64,000 bases of DNA from CAVPJW01 sp963705525 (GCA_963705525.1 CAVPJW010000003.1:186001-250000), one strand, 5' to 3'; shown: positions 36,135 to 46,253, counted from the stretch's first letter. Numbers and translations: made by a program. Notes: a model not told the origin generated them from the letters alone.

Positions 36135-37475
36135 ATGACCGAACTCGATCGCTACAAGCAGCGCACCGCCAAGTCGCTCGCACTGCGCCAGCGCGGCCTC
36201 AAGTCCATGCCGCTCGGCGTCGAGAGCAACTTCCGTTTCTACGAACCCTACCCTATCTACATCGACCACGCATCCGGCTCGCGTGTCTGGGACGCCGACG
36301 GCAACGAGTACATCGACTACGCGATGTGCTTCGGCGCGCTGATGGCGGGGCACTCGCATCCAGCGGTGGTCCGTGCAATCGAGCGACAGGCCTCGCGCGG
36401 CCTGATGTTCGGCATGCCCAATGCGCTGATGCTCGACCTGGCCGAAGAGCTCATGCGTCGGTTCGGCCTCGAGAGGATCCGCTTTGGGAGCTCGGGCACC
36501 GAAGCCACGATGCATGCGCTCCGCGTGGCGCGCGGCGCAACGGGCCGCAAGCGAATCCTGAAGTTCGAAGGCGGGTACCACGGAGCGCACGACGCGGTGC
36601 TGGTGGCCGTCAAGCCACCCGCCGGCAAGAGCGGCGATGTCCGGCGGCCACTGTCAGTACCGGCGTCCAAGGGCATTCCGGATGAGGTCTCGAACCTCAC
36701 GGTGGCCGCGACGTTCAACGACATCGAATCGGTCAAGGCGGTGTTCGCGCAGTATCCTGGTGAGATTGCGGCGCTCATCCTCGAGCCGATCATGATGAAC
36801 ATCGGCGTGTGCGAGCCGCAGCCAGGATTTCTGCAGGCTCTGCGCGACATCTGCACGAAAGAGGGCACGGTTCTCATCTTCGACGAGGTCAAGACGGGCT
36901 CGAAGCTCGCACCGGGAGGCGCGACAGAGTTCTACAAGATCCAGCCGGATCTGGTGACGATGGCGAAGTCGTTCGGCGGTGGGGCGCCGATCGCAGCATT
37001 TGGCGGCCGGGCCGACCTGATGGCAACCATCGAGCGCTTCGAAGTCTTCCACGCGGGCACTTACAATGCCGGCCCGCTCGCGGTCGCCGCGGCCATCGCG
37101 GCGCTCAAGGAAGTCCTGACCCCGGACGCTTTCCTCAAGGTCGGCGAGCTCAACCGGCAACTGGTCGAGGGACACGCGCAGATCATCAAGGAAACCGGGC
37201 TTCCCGCGCACGCTACTGGTATCGGTGCGAACGGCTGCGTGTACTTCACCCCGGATCCCGTGCGGAACTATCGAGACTTCCAGAGTGTGGACAAGGAGCT
37301 CTTCTGGCAGTACTGGTTCGCGATGCTGAATCGCGGGATCATTCCTGGCGGCCAGTACTACGACGAGCAGTGGACCGTCTCCGTCGCCCATACAGCGGCC
37401 GACGTGGACCGGACACTCTCGGCGTTCGCAGAGGTCGCGCGCGAGCTGCGGCCTAGCCTCTCACCCGCACGCTGA
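36135..37475 (+). CDS. Class III aminotransferase, glutamate-1-semialdehyde aminomutase-like
   Basis: A PLP enzyme of 446 residues. VWDADGNEYIDYAMCFGALM is the N-terminal family signature, SSGTEATMHALRVARG binds phosphate, LIFDEVKTGSKLAPGG has the conserved Asp, and TMAKSFGGGAPIAAFGG carries the PLP lysine. It resembles HemL but the context (amidohydrolase, permeases) is catabolic and no other haem gene is here, so it more likely transaminates an amine or amino acid. Its 3' end overlaps the convergent small gene by 23 bases. Confidence 0.82.
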   Translation: MTELDRYKQRTAKSLALRQRGLKSMPLGVESNFRFYEPYPIYIDHASGSRVWDADGNEYIDYAMCFGALMAGHSHPAVVRAIERQASRGLMFGMPNALMLDLAEELMRRFGLERIRFGSSGTEATMHALRVARGATGRKRILKFEGGYHGAHDAVLVAVKPPAGKSGDVRRPLSVPASKGIPDEVSNLTVAATFNDIESVKAVFAQYPGEIAALILEPIMMNIGVCEPQPGFLQALRDICTKEGTVLIFDEVKTGSKLAPGGATEFYKIQPDLVTMAKSFGGGAPIAAFGGRADLMATIERFEVFHAGTYNAGPLAVAAAIAALKEVLTPDAFLKVGELNRQLVEGHAQIIKETGLPAHATGIGANGCVYFTPDPVRNYRDFQSVDKELFWQYWFAMLNRGIIPGGQYYDEQWTVSVAHTAADVDRTLSAFAEVARELRPSLSPAR

Positions 37476-37887
37476 AGGCCGCGTACGCCTCCGGCGCCCG
37501 TGCATTCATCCACGTGATGTACGAGCCGGCCGCAATTTCCAGATTGCGGTACGCGGCGTCATCTTTGGTGACGCGCCGCAGTTCCGGCACGACGTCGCGC
37601 ATCCGCTCCCAGACAAAGAGCAGCTCGCGGCCGCTCTCGAAGAAGAGCGCCTGATTGAGCACGCCGCTGTTGATGAACGAGGCCACCATCTCCCAATAGG
37701 TCACGACCATCCGATACGAGGCGTTCGCTTCGGAGCCGGGCGGACAAATCGCGTTCAGGTCTTCCACCGTCTTGACCTTGAACGACGACGCAAACCACGC
37801 CCGCGCCTGTCGGAGGCGGTCTTCACGGCGCATGTCGTACAGCTTCAGAATCAGGTTCACATCGTCGTACGTCGCCTTCCTGTCCAT
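37453..37887 (-). CDS. Hypothetical protein, DUF4760-like (tentative)
   Basis: A soluble protein of 144 residues beginning MDRKATYDDVNLILKLYDMRR. It is mostly helical and rich in Arg, Tyr and Trp (YRMVVTYWEMVASFINSGVL). The pattern recalls the DUF4760 family but I cannot confirm it. No catalytic motif is seen. It overlaps the aminotransferase end by 23 bases on the opposite strand. Confidence 0.6.
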   Translation of the reverse strand: MDRKATYDDVNLILKLYDMRREDRLRQARAWFASSFKVKTVEDLNAICPPGSEANASYRMVVTYWEMVASFINSGVLNQALFFESGRELLFVWERMRDVVPELRRVTKDDAAYRNLEIAAGSYITWMNARAPEAYAAFSVRVRG

Positions 37888-37923
37888 TCAGTCCTCCCGT
37901 TGGCTCGTCGGCCGTTGCTGGCC

Positions 37924-37960
37924 TCTCATTGCTCATCGCTCATTTGCTCATTGCTGATTT
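37924..37960. repeat. gctcattgctcat tandem repeat
   Basis: Four to five degenerate copies of tcattgctcat run between the hypothetical gene and the aspartoacylase-like gene. It is not coding. It differs in word from the other intergenic repeats but occupies the same sort of position. Confidence 0.6.
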
Positions 37961-37970
37961 ACTTTGCCGC

Positions 37971-39045
37971 TCATGGCTTCGTCGCTGGCACACCAATCGA
38001 CGCAAGTGTCTCGCCCTTGGTCAGCGACGGCACGCCGCGCACGTAGAGCACGATGCCGGCAGCCGGCGCGTGCACGACGGAGATGGTCTTGTTGACGTAA
38101 TCAGTGATGTGCCCGATACGGGTGCCATCCCCCACATAACTCCCGCGCGTGACCTCCGGATAGAAAATCCCCGTTTGGTCGGCCGCCACGTTCAACAGCT
38201 TCTCGATCCATACGGGACCTGCGACCGGATCGACTTTCCCCGGGAGCATCTTCAGAAATCGCATCACATTCAGGCTGCCGTCCACGAGCACGTCAACGTC
38301 CACCGGATCCACGGTCCCGGTGTAGCCGGCTTCGACCGTGATCGACGCCTTGCCTCGTGTCGTCGCCGTGTTCTCCAGGAACCGCGACGCGTTCGGATCG
38401 GTCGGACGATCAGTCGAGATGATGATGTGGCTCAGCCCGAATGCGAGGACCATCTCCCGCGACATCGCATCGAGCTTCTCATTGCCCGTCTTGGACCAGT
38501 AGCTGTAGGGGCGCAGGCTCTCGTCGAGGTCGCCGCCGTGAAAATCGATGAGGTGATCGCACCGCTCGATCACCTCCTTGGTGATGAAATAGGACGCGCG
38601 ATCCGTCTGCGTCCCGTCGATCTTGCCGGGATACATGCGGTTCATGTTCTTCCCGTCCACCGGGTTGTTGTGCGGCACCTTCTGCTCGAACGAGGGCACG
38701 TTGACCAGGGGGACGATGATGACCGCGCCCGAGAGCTGGGCTGGGATCCAGATGTTCGGTCAGGTGCTCGAGCGCGATGATCGATGCGTACTCGGTGCCG
38801 TGTGAACCGGCGACGAGCGCCAGTACGGGACCGGGGCGCGCGCCGTTCGCGACGATCACGGGAATGCTCAGCGCGGCGTCCGAACCGGCCGGCACTTCGA
38901 TCGCGCCGCTCGCCATCTGACCGCGCGCAGCGCTCGCCGTGCCGACTTTGAAGACATCGACGCCGGATTGCGCGAGGACCTCGTGGGTCGAATAACCGAT
39001 GACGGATAGCCAAACGATGATGACCGACGTCCATCGAACCAGCAT
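37971..39045 (-). CDS. Succinylglutamate desuccinylase/aspartoacylase family protein with +1 frameshift
   Basis: A secreted zinc deacylase of the M14-related AstE/AspA family. A signal peptide (VRWTSVIIVWLSVIGYS) precedes VLALVAGSHGTEYAS, with the His and Glu zinc ligands. The second part has MNRMYPGKIDGTQTDRASYF and LIDFHGGDLDESLRPY with the third His. The frame breaks near 38739 where the coding strand reads CCCAGCCCAGC instead of CCCAGCCAGC, one extra C. Repair gives 357 residues. GGGAGG precedes the ATG at 39045. It follows the HAD gene by 21 bases. Confidence 0.8.
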
Positions 39046-39066
39046 GGCGCCTCCCATGAACAAAAC

Positions 39067-39708
39067 TCAGAGTCCAGTCAAAGGCGCCAGCTCGCTCAGC
39101 CGGCGCCGGCAATCGGCGGCGTTCCGAAACAAGATCGCCTGAAGCCCCGCCTCGCGCGCCCCCTCGACATTCGGCAGGTGATCGTCGATGAATACGGTCG
39201 CCGACGGAGCGAGCCCGAACCGCGTCGTCAAATGATCGTAGATGGCCCGTTCAGGCTTGAGCATCCCGATCTCGCACGAGGCCACCATTCCGCGGAACTT
39301 CTGAAGAAAGTCGAAGCGGCTGCGAATGTAGGCCAGCGACCGCGCGCGCATGTTCGAGAGGCAGTACAAACCCAACCCGGCATCTGTCAGACGTTCGAGG
39401 ATCGCCATCGATTCAGGCATCGGGCGGAGGTACTCCATCGTCTGTACCATCAAGGCTTCGATTTCCCCAGCGGGTCGACCTGTGCGCTCGATGAACCGAC
39501 GCGTCGCTTCCTCTTCGGTGAACGTGCCGCGGTCGAGCTCGTGCCAGTCCCGGTGCAGAAAGACCGCCTGCTTCACGCCAGCCCGCACGGCCGGATCGGG
39601 GAAGAGGCCGGAGAGTATGTCGTCCGGGTTCCAGGTGAGAAGCACTCCGCCCAGATCAAAGACGACGTGCTCGATCGTGCCCGGGGAATTTGGCAAAGCG
39701 TCTGACAT
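39067..39708 (-). CDS. HAD-IA family phosphatase
   Basis: A protein of 213 residues with HAD motifs: nucleophile in VVFDLGGVLLTW, Ser in YCLSNMRA, Lys in GMLKPERAIYDH and the acidic pair in VFIDDHLPNVEGA. This is the pattern of YihX-like sugar phosphatases and epoxide-hydrolase-type HADs. The open frame extends upstream to 39801, but this stretch is made of the intergenic repeat, so I start at the ATG at 39708. It is the first gene of an operon with the aspartoacylase-like gene. Confidence 0.83.
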   Translation of the reverse strand: MSDALPNSPGTIEHVVFDLGGVLLTWNPDDILSGLFPDPAVRAGVKQAVFLHRDWHELDRGTFTEEEATRRFIERTGRPAGEIEALMVQTMEYLRPMPESMAILERLTDAGLGLYCLSNMRARSLAYIRSRFDFLQKFRGMVASCEIGMLKPERAIYDHLTTRFGLAPSATVFIDDHLPNVEGAREAGLQAILFRNAADCRRRLSELAPLTGL

Positions 39709-39719
39709 TCTAGCGAATA

Positions 39720-39880
39720 CAGGCTTCAGGCTCCCGGCTGCAGGCTTCGGCACAAGACTCCAGGGCCCAGGGGCAGGCCCTGGTTCGCTGAGGCCCCACA
39801 TCTTGACCCGTGGACTACGAATCCTGAAGCCCGGGGCCCGTAGCCTGGAGCCAACTGGAGCCTGTAGCCTGGAGCCCTTC
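39720..39880. repeat. aggctccaggcttc repeat block
   Basis: Degenerate copies of caggcttcaggctcc, ctccagggcc and, inverted, gcctggagcc fill nearly all of the gap between the HAD gene and the aminotransferase. The first part is in one orientation and the second (ggagcctgtagcctggagcc, 39858-39877) in the other, so the block can fold on itself. Confidence 0.7.
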
Positions 39881-39903
39881 GTCAGCGGTATATTTCACTT
39901 TCT

Positions 39904-41289
39904 ATGAGCAGCATCAGAATCCGCACCGAGATTCCGGGGCCGAAATCGCGCGCCGTCATGGCACGCCGTGAGGCCATCGTTCCCAAGGGCGTGGCACACG
40001 CCAACCCCGTCGTCATCGACTCGGCTCGCGGGGCCGTCGTCGAGGACGTGGACGGTAATCACTATCTCGATTTCGCCGGGGGCATCGGCACGCTGAACGT
40101 GGGGCACTCGGCTCCCGCAGTGGTTCAGGCCGTGCGAGACCAGCTCGACCGCTTTACCCACACGTGCTTTGCGGTGGCGCCGTACGAGAGCTACATCTCG
40201 CTGGCCGAGCGGCTGGCGCGCCTCACACCCGGCTCGTTCGCCAAGAAGGTCATGTTCGTCAATAGCGGCGCTGAGGCGGTCGAGAACGCCGTCAAGATCG
40301 CGCGCCACGCGACGCGCAAGGCGGGCGTTCTCTGTTTCGAGGATGCGTTCCACGGTCGCACGCTCCTGACCATGTCGCTGACCAGCAAGACCGATCCATA
40401 CAAGCTCGGGTTCGGCCCGATGGTCCCGGACGTTCTGCGGGTGCCCTTCGCGTACTGCTATCGTTGTTCGTACAACCTCCGCTATCCGGACTGCCAGATG
40501 GCGTGCGTCGAGGCCATCGAGGATCACTTCAAGCGCTACGCCGACCCGGCCAACATCGCGGCGGTCATCGTGGAGCCAGTCCTGGGTGAGGGCGGATTCA
40601 TCGTGCCGCCCAAAGGGTATTTGACGAAGCTCGCGGAGTTCTGCCGCAAACACGCCATCCTTGTGATCGCCGACGAAGTGCAGACGGGGATGGGCCGCAC
40701 CGGCAAGCTGTTCGCGTGCGAGCACGACGGGCTGGAACCTGACATCCTGATCACGGCCAAGTCGATCGCCGGCGGCCTCCCGCTCGCCGCGGTCGTCGGG
40801 CGGACGGAGCTGATGGACTCGCCCGGCATCGGCGGGCTCGGGGGCACCTACGCGGGCAATCCGTTGTCGCTCGCCGCGGCGCACGCGGTCCTCGATCTGT
40901 TCGAGCGAGGCGATCTCCTGACGCGGGCCGAGCAGATCGGCGCGCGGGCCGAGGCGCGGGCGCGCACATGGGCCGCCCGTTTTCCGCTCGTCGGCGACGT
41001 TCGACGGCTGGGAGCCATGGTCGGGATCGAGCTCGTCCGCGACCGGGCCACACGCGAACCGGCCAAAGCGGAGACGAACGCCATCATCACGCATGCCCGC
41101 GAGCATGGCGTCATCATGATCTCCGCCGGCACCTACGGCAACGTCGTCCGGCTCCTCGTGCCGCTCGTGGTATCGGACGAGCAGCTTGATGAGGGATTGA
41201 CCATCATCGAGGATGGCCTGAAAGCAACCTCCACCGGCATGCATGCGCCTGCGGGACAGCCCGCACGCGCCGCGTCCGCCGCTTCCTAA
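39904..41289 (+). CDS. gabT: Class III aminotransferase, 4-aminobutyrate aminotransferase-like
   Basis: A PLP enzyme of 461 residues. DVDGNHYLDFAGGIGTLNVG, VNSGAEAVENAVKIAR, FHGRTLLTMSLTSKTDPYK, LVIADEVQTGMGRTGKLF and ITAKSIAGGLPLAAVVG (PLP Lys) match GabT closely. It should move the amino group of GABA or a related omega-amine to 2-oxoglutarate. No ribosome site is visible; a TATATT at 39889-39894 nine bases before the ATG suggests a very short leader. The aldehyde dehydrogenase follows 33 bases on, giving the usual transaminase-dehydrogenase pair. Confidence 0.87.
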   Translation: MSSIRIRTEIPGPKSRAVMARREAIVPKGVAHANPVVIDSARGAVVEDVDGNHYLDFAGGIGTLNVGHSAPAVVQAVRDQLDRFTHTCFAVAPYESYISLAERLARLTPGSFAKKVMFVNSGAEAVENAVKIARHATRKAGVLCFEDAFHGRTLLTMSLTSKTDPYKLGFGPMVPDVLRVPFAYCYRCSYNLRYPDCQMACVEAIEDHFKRYADPANIAAVIVEPVLGEGGFIVPPKGYLTKLAEFCRKHAILVIADEVQTGMGRTGKLFACEHDGLEPDILITAKSIAGGLPLAAVVGRTELMDSPGIGGLGGTYAGNPLSLAAAHAVLDLFERGDLLTRAEQIGARAEARARTWAARFPLVGDVRRLGAMVGIELVRDRATREPAKAETNAIITHAREHGVIMISAGTYGNVVRLLVPLVVSDEQLDEGLTIIEDGLKATSTGMHAPAGQPARAASAAS

Positions 41290-41322
41290 ACAGCATCGGT
41301 TTCGCATCAGGTAGCCACGCCC

Positions 41323-42786
41323 ATGAAGACCTACGAACTGTACATCGACGGGAAGTTCGTTTCACCAAAGTCGACGAGCATCATCGACGTCGTCAATCCC
41401 GCCACGCAGGAAGTGATCGCGCGTGTGCCCGACGCTGGATCGGCCGATGTCGATGCCGCTGTCTCGGCCGCGCGCCGAGCCTTCGACGAAGGTCCCTGGA
41501 AGGATTCGACGGCCCAGGAGCGCGGGCGCGTTCTGTTCCGGCTCGCACAGATCGTCAGGGACCGCACGGCCGAACTCGCCGAGCTCGAGACCCTCAACAG
41601 CGGCAAGCCGATCGTCGAAAGCGAATACGACATCGGCGACGTGGCCACCTGCTTCGAGTACTACGGTGGTCTTGCCACGAAGATCCACGGCGATGTGCTG
41701 CCCGTGCCGGACAACGCGATGAGCCTCGCTCTGCGCGAACCGATGGGCGTCGCCGGGCAGATCATTCCCTGGAACTATCCGCTGCTGATGGCGGCGTGGA
41801 AGCTGGCCCCGGCCATCTGCGCAGGCTGCACGACGGTGCTGAAGCCGGCCGAGCAGACGCCGCTCACGGCCCTTGAACTGGCGCGCGATTTCGAAGCCGC
41901 AGGATTGCCGAACGGCGTCGTCAACGTCGTCACGGGGCTCGGCGAGACCGCGGGTGCGCCGCTCGTCGCGCATCCCGACGTGGACAAGATCGCGTTCACC
42001 GGAAGCGCGGTCGTCGGCAAGATCATCATGAAGAGCGCGGCCGACACGCTGAAGAAGATCTCGCTCGAGCTGGGCGGAAAGTCGCCGAACATTTTCTTCG
42101 CCGACGCCGACTTCGAGGCCGCCGTCGACGGCGCGCTGTTCGGCGTCTTCATCAATCAGGGCGAGGTGTGTTCGGCGGGCAGCCGCATTCTCGTCGAACG
42201 GCCCATCTACTCGAAATTCATCGAAGCGATGGTCGAGCGGACCAAACGGATCACGGTCGGCCCTGGCATGAACCGCGACAACAAGATGGGTCCGCTCGTG
42301 AGCAAGGAGCAGTACGAGCGCGTTCGGCAGTACCAGGAGATCGGGAAGAAGGAAGCCAAGCTCGCCATCGGCGGCGGGCACGCAAAGGGCGCCGGCCTCG
42401 AGCGCGGCTTCTTCGTCGAGCCGACGATCTTCTATGACGTGGACAACTCCGATCGGATCGCGCGCGAGGAGATTTTCGGCCCTGTCGCCAGCGTGATCCC
42501 GTTCGAAGACGAGGCCGAGGCTCTGCGAATCGCCAACGATACCTTCTATGGCCTGGCGGCCGCCGTGTGGACTCGCGACATCTTTCGGGCCATGCGGGTC
42601 GTCAAGGGGTTGCGCGCCGGAATCGTGTGGGTCAACCACATGCAACCCACATACGTCGAAGCGCCCTGGGGCGGGTACAAGCAGAGCGGCATCGGCCGCG
42701 AGCTGGGCAAGTGGGGCGTCGAGGAGTACCTGCAGGTGAAGCAGGTGTACATCAACCTGAACGAACAGCCGATTGGTTGGTACTGA
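41323..42786 (+). CDS. NAD(P)-dependent aldehyde dehydrogenase
   Basis: A protein of 487 residues with the full ALDH set: IIPWNYPLLMAAWKLAPAI (NAD binding), FTGSAVVGKII, LELGGKSPNIFF with the general-base Glu, NQGEVCSAGSRI with the catalytic Cys, and EEIFGPVASV. It resembles betaine-aldehyde or 4-aminobutyraldehyde dehydrogenases. As partner of the GabT-like enzyme it would oxidise succinate semialdehyde or a similar aldehyde. It probably shares the gabT transcript. Confidence 0.9.
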   Translation: MKTYELYIDGKFVSPKSTSIIDVVNPATQEVIARVPDAGSADVDAAVSAARRAFDEGPWKDSTAQERGRVLFRLAQIVRDRTAELAELETLNSGKPIVESEYDIGDVATCFEYYGGLATKIHGDVLPVPDNAMSLALREPMGVAGQIIPWNYPLLMAAWKLAPAICAGCTTVLKPAEQTPLTALELARDFEAAGLPNGVVNVVTGLGETAGAPLVAHPDVDKIAFTGSAVVGKIIMKSAADTLKKISLELGGKSPNIFFADADFEAAVDGALFGVFINQGEVCSAGSRILVERPIYSKFIEAMVERTKRITVGPGMNRDNKMGPLVSKEQYERVRQYQEIGKKEAKLAIGGGHAKGAGLERGFFVEPTIFYDVDNSDRIAREEIFGPVASVIPFEDEAEALRIANDTFYGLAAAVWTRDIFRAMRVVKGLRAGIVWVNHMQPTYVEAPWGGYKQSGIGRELGKWGVEEYLQVKQVYINLNEQPIGWY

Positions 42787-42850
42787 AGCGACATTGTCGG
42801 CTCAGGGCGCACCTAGCCTTGCCAGGAGCCGTTCGATCGAAGGAGAAAAC

Positions 42851-43399
42851 ATGACGTACTACGGGACAAAGGAACTCGCTGAGGGATTCCGCACGGTCAG
42901 ACGCAACACGATCACGATCGCCGAGGAAATACCGGAGGACAAGTATGAGTTCCAGCCGGCTCCCGAAACTCGGAGCGTCCGCCGGCTTCTGACACACGTC
43001 GCGCTTTCGTACAGCATTCAGCATCAGATTCAGGCCGTCGAGCGGCGGACGACGCTCGAGGGATTCGATTTTCTGAGCGTCTTTCAGCGCCTGGGCGCTG
43101 AAGAGCAGAAACTGCGGAGCAAAAGCGAGATCATCGATCTGCTTAAGAGCGGTGGTGAGGTGTGGGGCAAGTTCCTCGACGGACTGTCTGAGAACTTTCT
43201 TGCCGAGTCGGTCGGCATGCCGGCAGGCATGACGCCCACGTCGAAGAGCCGCTTCGAAATGATCCTGTCGGTGAAGGAGCATGAGATGCATCATCGAGGC
43301 CAGCTCATGTTGATCGAGCGCATGCTCGGCATCGTCCCACACCTGACCCGGCAGATGCAGGCGCGCATGCAGGCGGCCGCCGCCGGCACGCGTCCCTAG
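42851..43399 (+). CDS. DinB family protein (putative metal-dependent enzyme)
   Basis: A four-helix-bundle protein of 182 residues. The three histidines of the DinB/YfiT metal site are at LLTHVALSYS and KEHEMHHRGQLMLIERMLG. Family members include thiol-dependent transferases such as bacillithiol S-transferase, but many are of unknown use. AAGGAG lies upstream of the ATG at 42851. It follows the aldehyde dehydrogenase by 64 bases. Confidence 0.82.
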   Translation: MTYYGTKELAEGFRTVRRNTITIAEEIPEDKYEFQPAPETRSVRRLLTHVALSYSIQHQIQAVERRTTLEGFDFLSVFQRLGAEEQKLRSKSEIIDLLKSGGEVWGKFLDGLSENFLAESVGMPAGMTPTSKSRFEMILSVKEHEMHHRGQLMLIERMLGIVPHLTRQMQARMQAAAAGTRP

Positions 43400-43417
43400 T
43401 TCATCAGCCGCGCGATC

Positions 43418-44170
43418 ATGGGGGCACGATCCGACCCGCCGCCTCGCTTCTCGCCCCGGACGCTGGCGTTCTTGCGGGCCCTAAAGCGCCACAACGACCG
43501 AGAGTGGTTCAGAGCGAGGCGCGAAGACTACGAGGCGCACGTTCGTGCTCCCGCGATCGCCGTCATCGAGCGGTTGGCGATCGACTTCCGATCGTTCGCG
43601 CCCGATCTCGTCGCGTCAACCAAGTCGTCTCTGTACCGGATTTACCGCGACACGAGGTTTTCCGAAGACAAGTCGCCGCTCAAGACGCACGTCGCGGCCG
43701 TCTTCCCGTGTCGCGGCCTTGCGAGGCACCAGGGCGCGGGACTTTACTTCGAAATCGCGCCGGGTCACGTGTGGGCGGGCGGCGGGATGTACGCGCCCCT
43801 CCCTCCTCAACTGCTGCTTGTGCGGCACCATCTGGCGGCAAACAGCCGGCGCTTCAGAGCCATCGTGGAGTCTCCGGCGTTTCGACGAGGAACAGGTGGA
43901 CTCGACGGGGAACGTCTGCAGCGGGTGCCTCGCGGATTCGCGCCCGACGATCCGGCTGGCGAGTATCTTCGCTTCAAGCAGTTCCTGGCCGGACGAGAGT
44001 ATCCAGCCAGCTTCGCCACCAGCCCGCGCTTCTACCCGGAGCTCGTGAAGTTGTATCGGTTGATTGCACCGATGGTCGGATTCCTCAACGAACCGCTTCT
44101 CTCCGCGGGCACGTCGACCCCGTCGGAGTTCCTTCCGGCCCCGCCTCAACGAACGCGAGCTATCGGCTGA
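43418..44170 (+). CDS. DUF2461 family protein
   Basis: A protein of 250 residues. FSPRTLAFLRALKRHNDREW and YRIYRDTRFSEDKSPLKTHV are signature parts of the DUF2461 (TIGR02453) family, and GLYFEIAPGHVWAGGGMYAP follows. The function is unknown. It is the last gene of the plus-strand run from gabT, and its end overlaps the convergent M14 gene by 11 bases. Confidence 0.82.
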   Translation: MGARSDPPPRFSPRTLAFLRALKRHNDREWFRARREDYEAHVRAPAIAVIERLAIDFRSFAPDLVASTKSSLYRIYRDTRFSEDKSPLKTHVAAVFPCRGLARHQGAGLYFEIAPGHVWAGGGMYAPLPPQLLLVRHHLAANSRRFRAIVESPAFRRGTGGLDGERLQRVPRGFAPDDPAGEYLRFKQFLAGREYPASFATSPRFYPELVKLYRLIAPMVGFLNEPLLSAGTSTPSEFLPAPPQRTRAIG

Positions 44171-45537
44171 TTTGCAGGACGCGCTCCACCCGGTACTTGC
44201 CGGTCGCGCTGAGCGCCTTCAGCAGAAGTAGATTGGCAGGCTGCCCCACTTCAACGGTGTGCGCCGCGGGCTCGCGCGACCAGTCCGGTAGCTGAATCTC
44301 CTGCCCCACCACAATGCCATCGTCGTAGAGCGGCGCGATGAAGAGGCCCGACGCGTCGATGACATCGAGAGCACCGAACACGCGAAGGTCGCCGAACTCC
44401 TCGATTCGCGCATCGAGACCCACCGTTCGCGAGGGGCCGTTCATTCGGACCGTACGGGCGGCCGCTATTCCGACATCCGCGATAAACGGAGGCGTCGCTG
44501 TGCCCATCAGTACTGACGCGTTGCGGACGATCAGATAGAGGAGATTCGACTCGTTCATCGGAAGCAACTCGTAGCGCGCCACGTCGAACCGCTCGACTTC
44601 GCCCGTGGCGAGGGCTTCGAGCGCCGACCCAATCGCAACAAAATTGAGCCGCACGAGGGCCGGATCGGGATCGGGCGAGGGCCATGCGCCCGTTTCGATC
44701 AGGACAATCGGCGTACCCCACTTGGTCAAGTTGTCCCCGAACGCCCTGATCTCGAACTCGTCGTCGTACCGCGCGATCTGACCCGGCGCAAATGGTTCGA
44801 GCGCCTCACGAATGGCCGCGCACGTTTTCTTCGCAAGTGTGCGTCCGGGACTGTCGCTGCGAGCCTCGTCGAACGCAACCGCCAGCAGGGAGAATGACGC
44901 TGCCTTGCCGGTGCCGCCCGCCGACGTGCGCCAGTTCTGGTTGTGGAGATTGAACCCTAGTCGCGGGTTCAGTCGATCCCGGAGCGCCTTCAAGCCGCGC
45001 CCCTCCGGCGTCTGGAGCATCAACGCATCACGATTGATATCGATGCCCTGCGCATTTCGCCGGCGATACCGTTCCGCGCCGTCCGGATTGAGCATCGGCA
45101 CGACGTGAACGGTGAGCTCCCGAAGGAGTGTACCTGACAATCGCCGAGTCCGGCTCACGGCGTATGAATTCGAACAGATCGAAGAGCGCCGCCGTGGCGG
45201 TCGGCTCGTCTCCGTGCATCTGCGACCAGAGCAGGACGTGAACGGGACCGCGGCCGAACCAGATGTGCGTGATCGAACGTCCCTCGACGGAGCGTCCGAT
45301 CTCTTCGATCTGGAACATGGCGGGAGCGGATCTCGCCAGAACGCGCAGCCGCGACTCCACGTCCGCGTGACGAAGAAGCGGCGGCGACTGCTCGAGATGA
45401 ACCGCGTCCCAGATCGCCGCCAGCGCCTGCGGCAAGGCCGCAGGATCCGGCTGGGCCCACGCACGAGCCGACCACGCGGCTGTCAGCGCCGCGAGGAGAA
45501 TCGCGACCTTCAGGATTCGAGCTTGCCTGCAGCCCAC
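44160..45537 (-). CDS. Secreted M14 zinc carboxypeptidase-like protein with +1 frameshift
   Basis: A signal peptide (ILKVAILLAALTAAWSARAWA) precedes an M14 domain: SQMHGDEPTATAALFD has zinc His and Glu, MLNPDGAERYRRRNAQGIDI and NRDALMLQ the substrate site, LGFNLHNQNW the third His and IVLIETGAWP the catalytic Glu region. The frame breaks near 45132 (coding GTCAGGTACACTCC, one extra base). Repair gives 458 residues. The GTG start at 45537 lies 28 bases inside the ThuA gene, so translation is coupled. It ends the PIG-L, ThuA, M14 run. Confidence 0.8.
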
Positions 45538-46241
45538 AGGAGTCCATTCGCGAGCAGGTGCTGATAGTCCGCCTGGCTGGCGGTCTCCAGACCGTGACCG
45601 AGCGTCGTGCCGAACACGCGTCCCTTGCCGTACACATGAGTCCAGGCGACGACGTGATCCTTGTCAGACTCCACGCTGTGGACGGTCAGGAGTGCGGTCG
45701 AACTCGCCGGAAAGTCTATGTTCTGATACATCTCGTCGCCCGTCGTGCTCCAGCTGGCCGGCCAGAATCTGATGATCGGGTTGTCCGGCTCGACCTTTCT
45801 CGCAGTGAGCGCGCGAAAGTCGTCGTGCTTGCGCGTCCGCAGCCCGACGGCAGCCGTCCAGTCGTCTGAGTACTTGAACGAATGCGCGGCGCAATGAATC
45901 ATCACGGCTGGCTTCCCGTCCCGGATGATGCGCAAGGCATTCACCAGCTCCACGGGCTCCTTCGTGTCGTCGAAGCAACCGTTGTAAACAACGACGTCAA
46001 AGCCATCGGCAAACGTGGCCGGTCGCATGGTCGGCGTCTCCCAGGCGATCTGCCACGTAACGTTCGCGAATCGGCTGATGCCGCTCGTCAACAACGGGGC
46101 GAGCGCCTTGAACTCGTGCCATCCGCCACCGGTGATATACAGGGCGCGTATCGGCGCCTCGGGCGGCGTCGCGCCCCTTGCGCCGACCATGAGCAGTCCC
46201 AGGATCATCGCGACGACAACGGTTTGCCTTTGAATCCTCAT
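45510..46241 (-). CDS. Secreted ThuA domain protein
   Basis: A protein of 243 residues with a signal peptide (TVVVAMILGLLMVGARGA). ALYITGGGWHEFKALAPLL and DVVVYNGCFDDTKEPVELV are the class-I glutamine-amidotransferase-like ThuA fold, and MIHCAAHSFKYSDDWTAAVG and VVAWTHVYGKGRVFGTTLGH follow the family pattern. ThuA proteins occur with sugar-degrading enzymes; the activity is not firmly known. It starts 12 bases after the PIG-L gene and shares its operon. Confidence 0.82.
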   Translation of the reverse strand: MRIQRQTVVVAMILGLLMVGARGATPPEAPIRALYITGGGWHEFKALAPLLTSGISRFANVTWQIAWETPTMRPATFADGFDVVVYNGCFDDTKEPVELVNALRIIRDGKPAVMIHCAAHSFKYSDDWTAAVGLRTRKHDDFRALTARKVEPDNPIIRFWPASWSTTGDEMYQNIDFPASSTALLTVHSVESDKDHVVAWTHVYGKGRVFGTTLGHGLETASQADYQHLLANGLLWAAGKLES

Positions 46242-46253
46242 GCTTCCCCGCGG

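Noticed and set aside
36135..37475. hemL of the tetrapyrrole pathway
   Set aside because: The fold and lysine motif match, but the neighbours are catabolic and no other haem synthesis gene is present, so I kept a general aminotransferase call.
39895..41307. Open frame of 470 codons opposite gabT
   Set aside because: GabT signatures on the plus strand are unambiguous. The minus product is Arg/Asp/His-rich and patternless.
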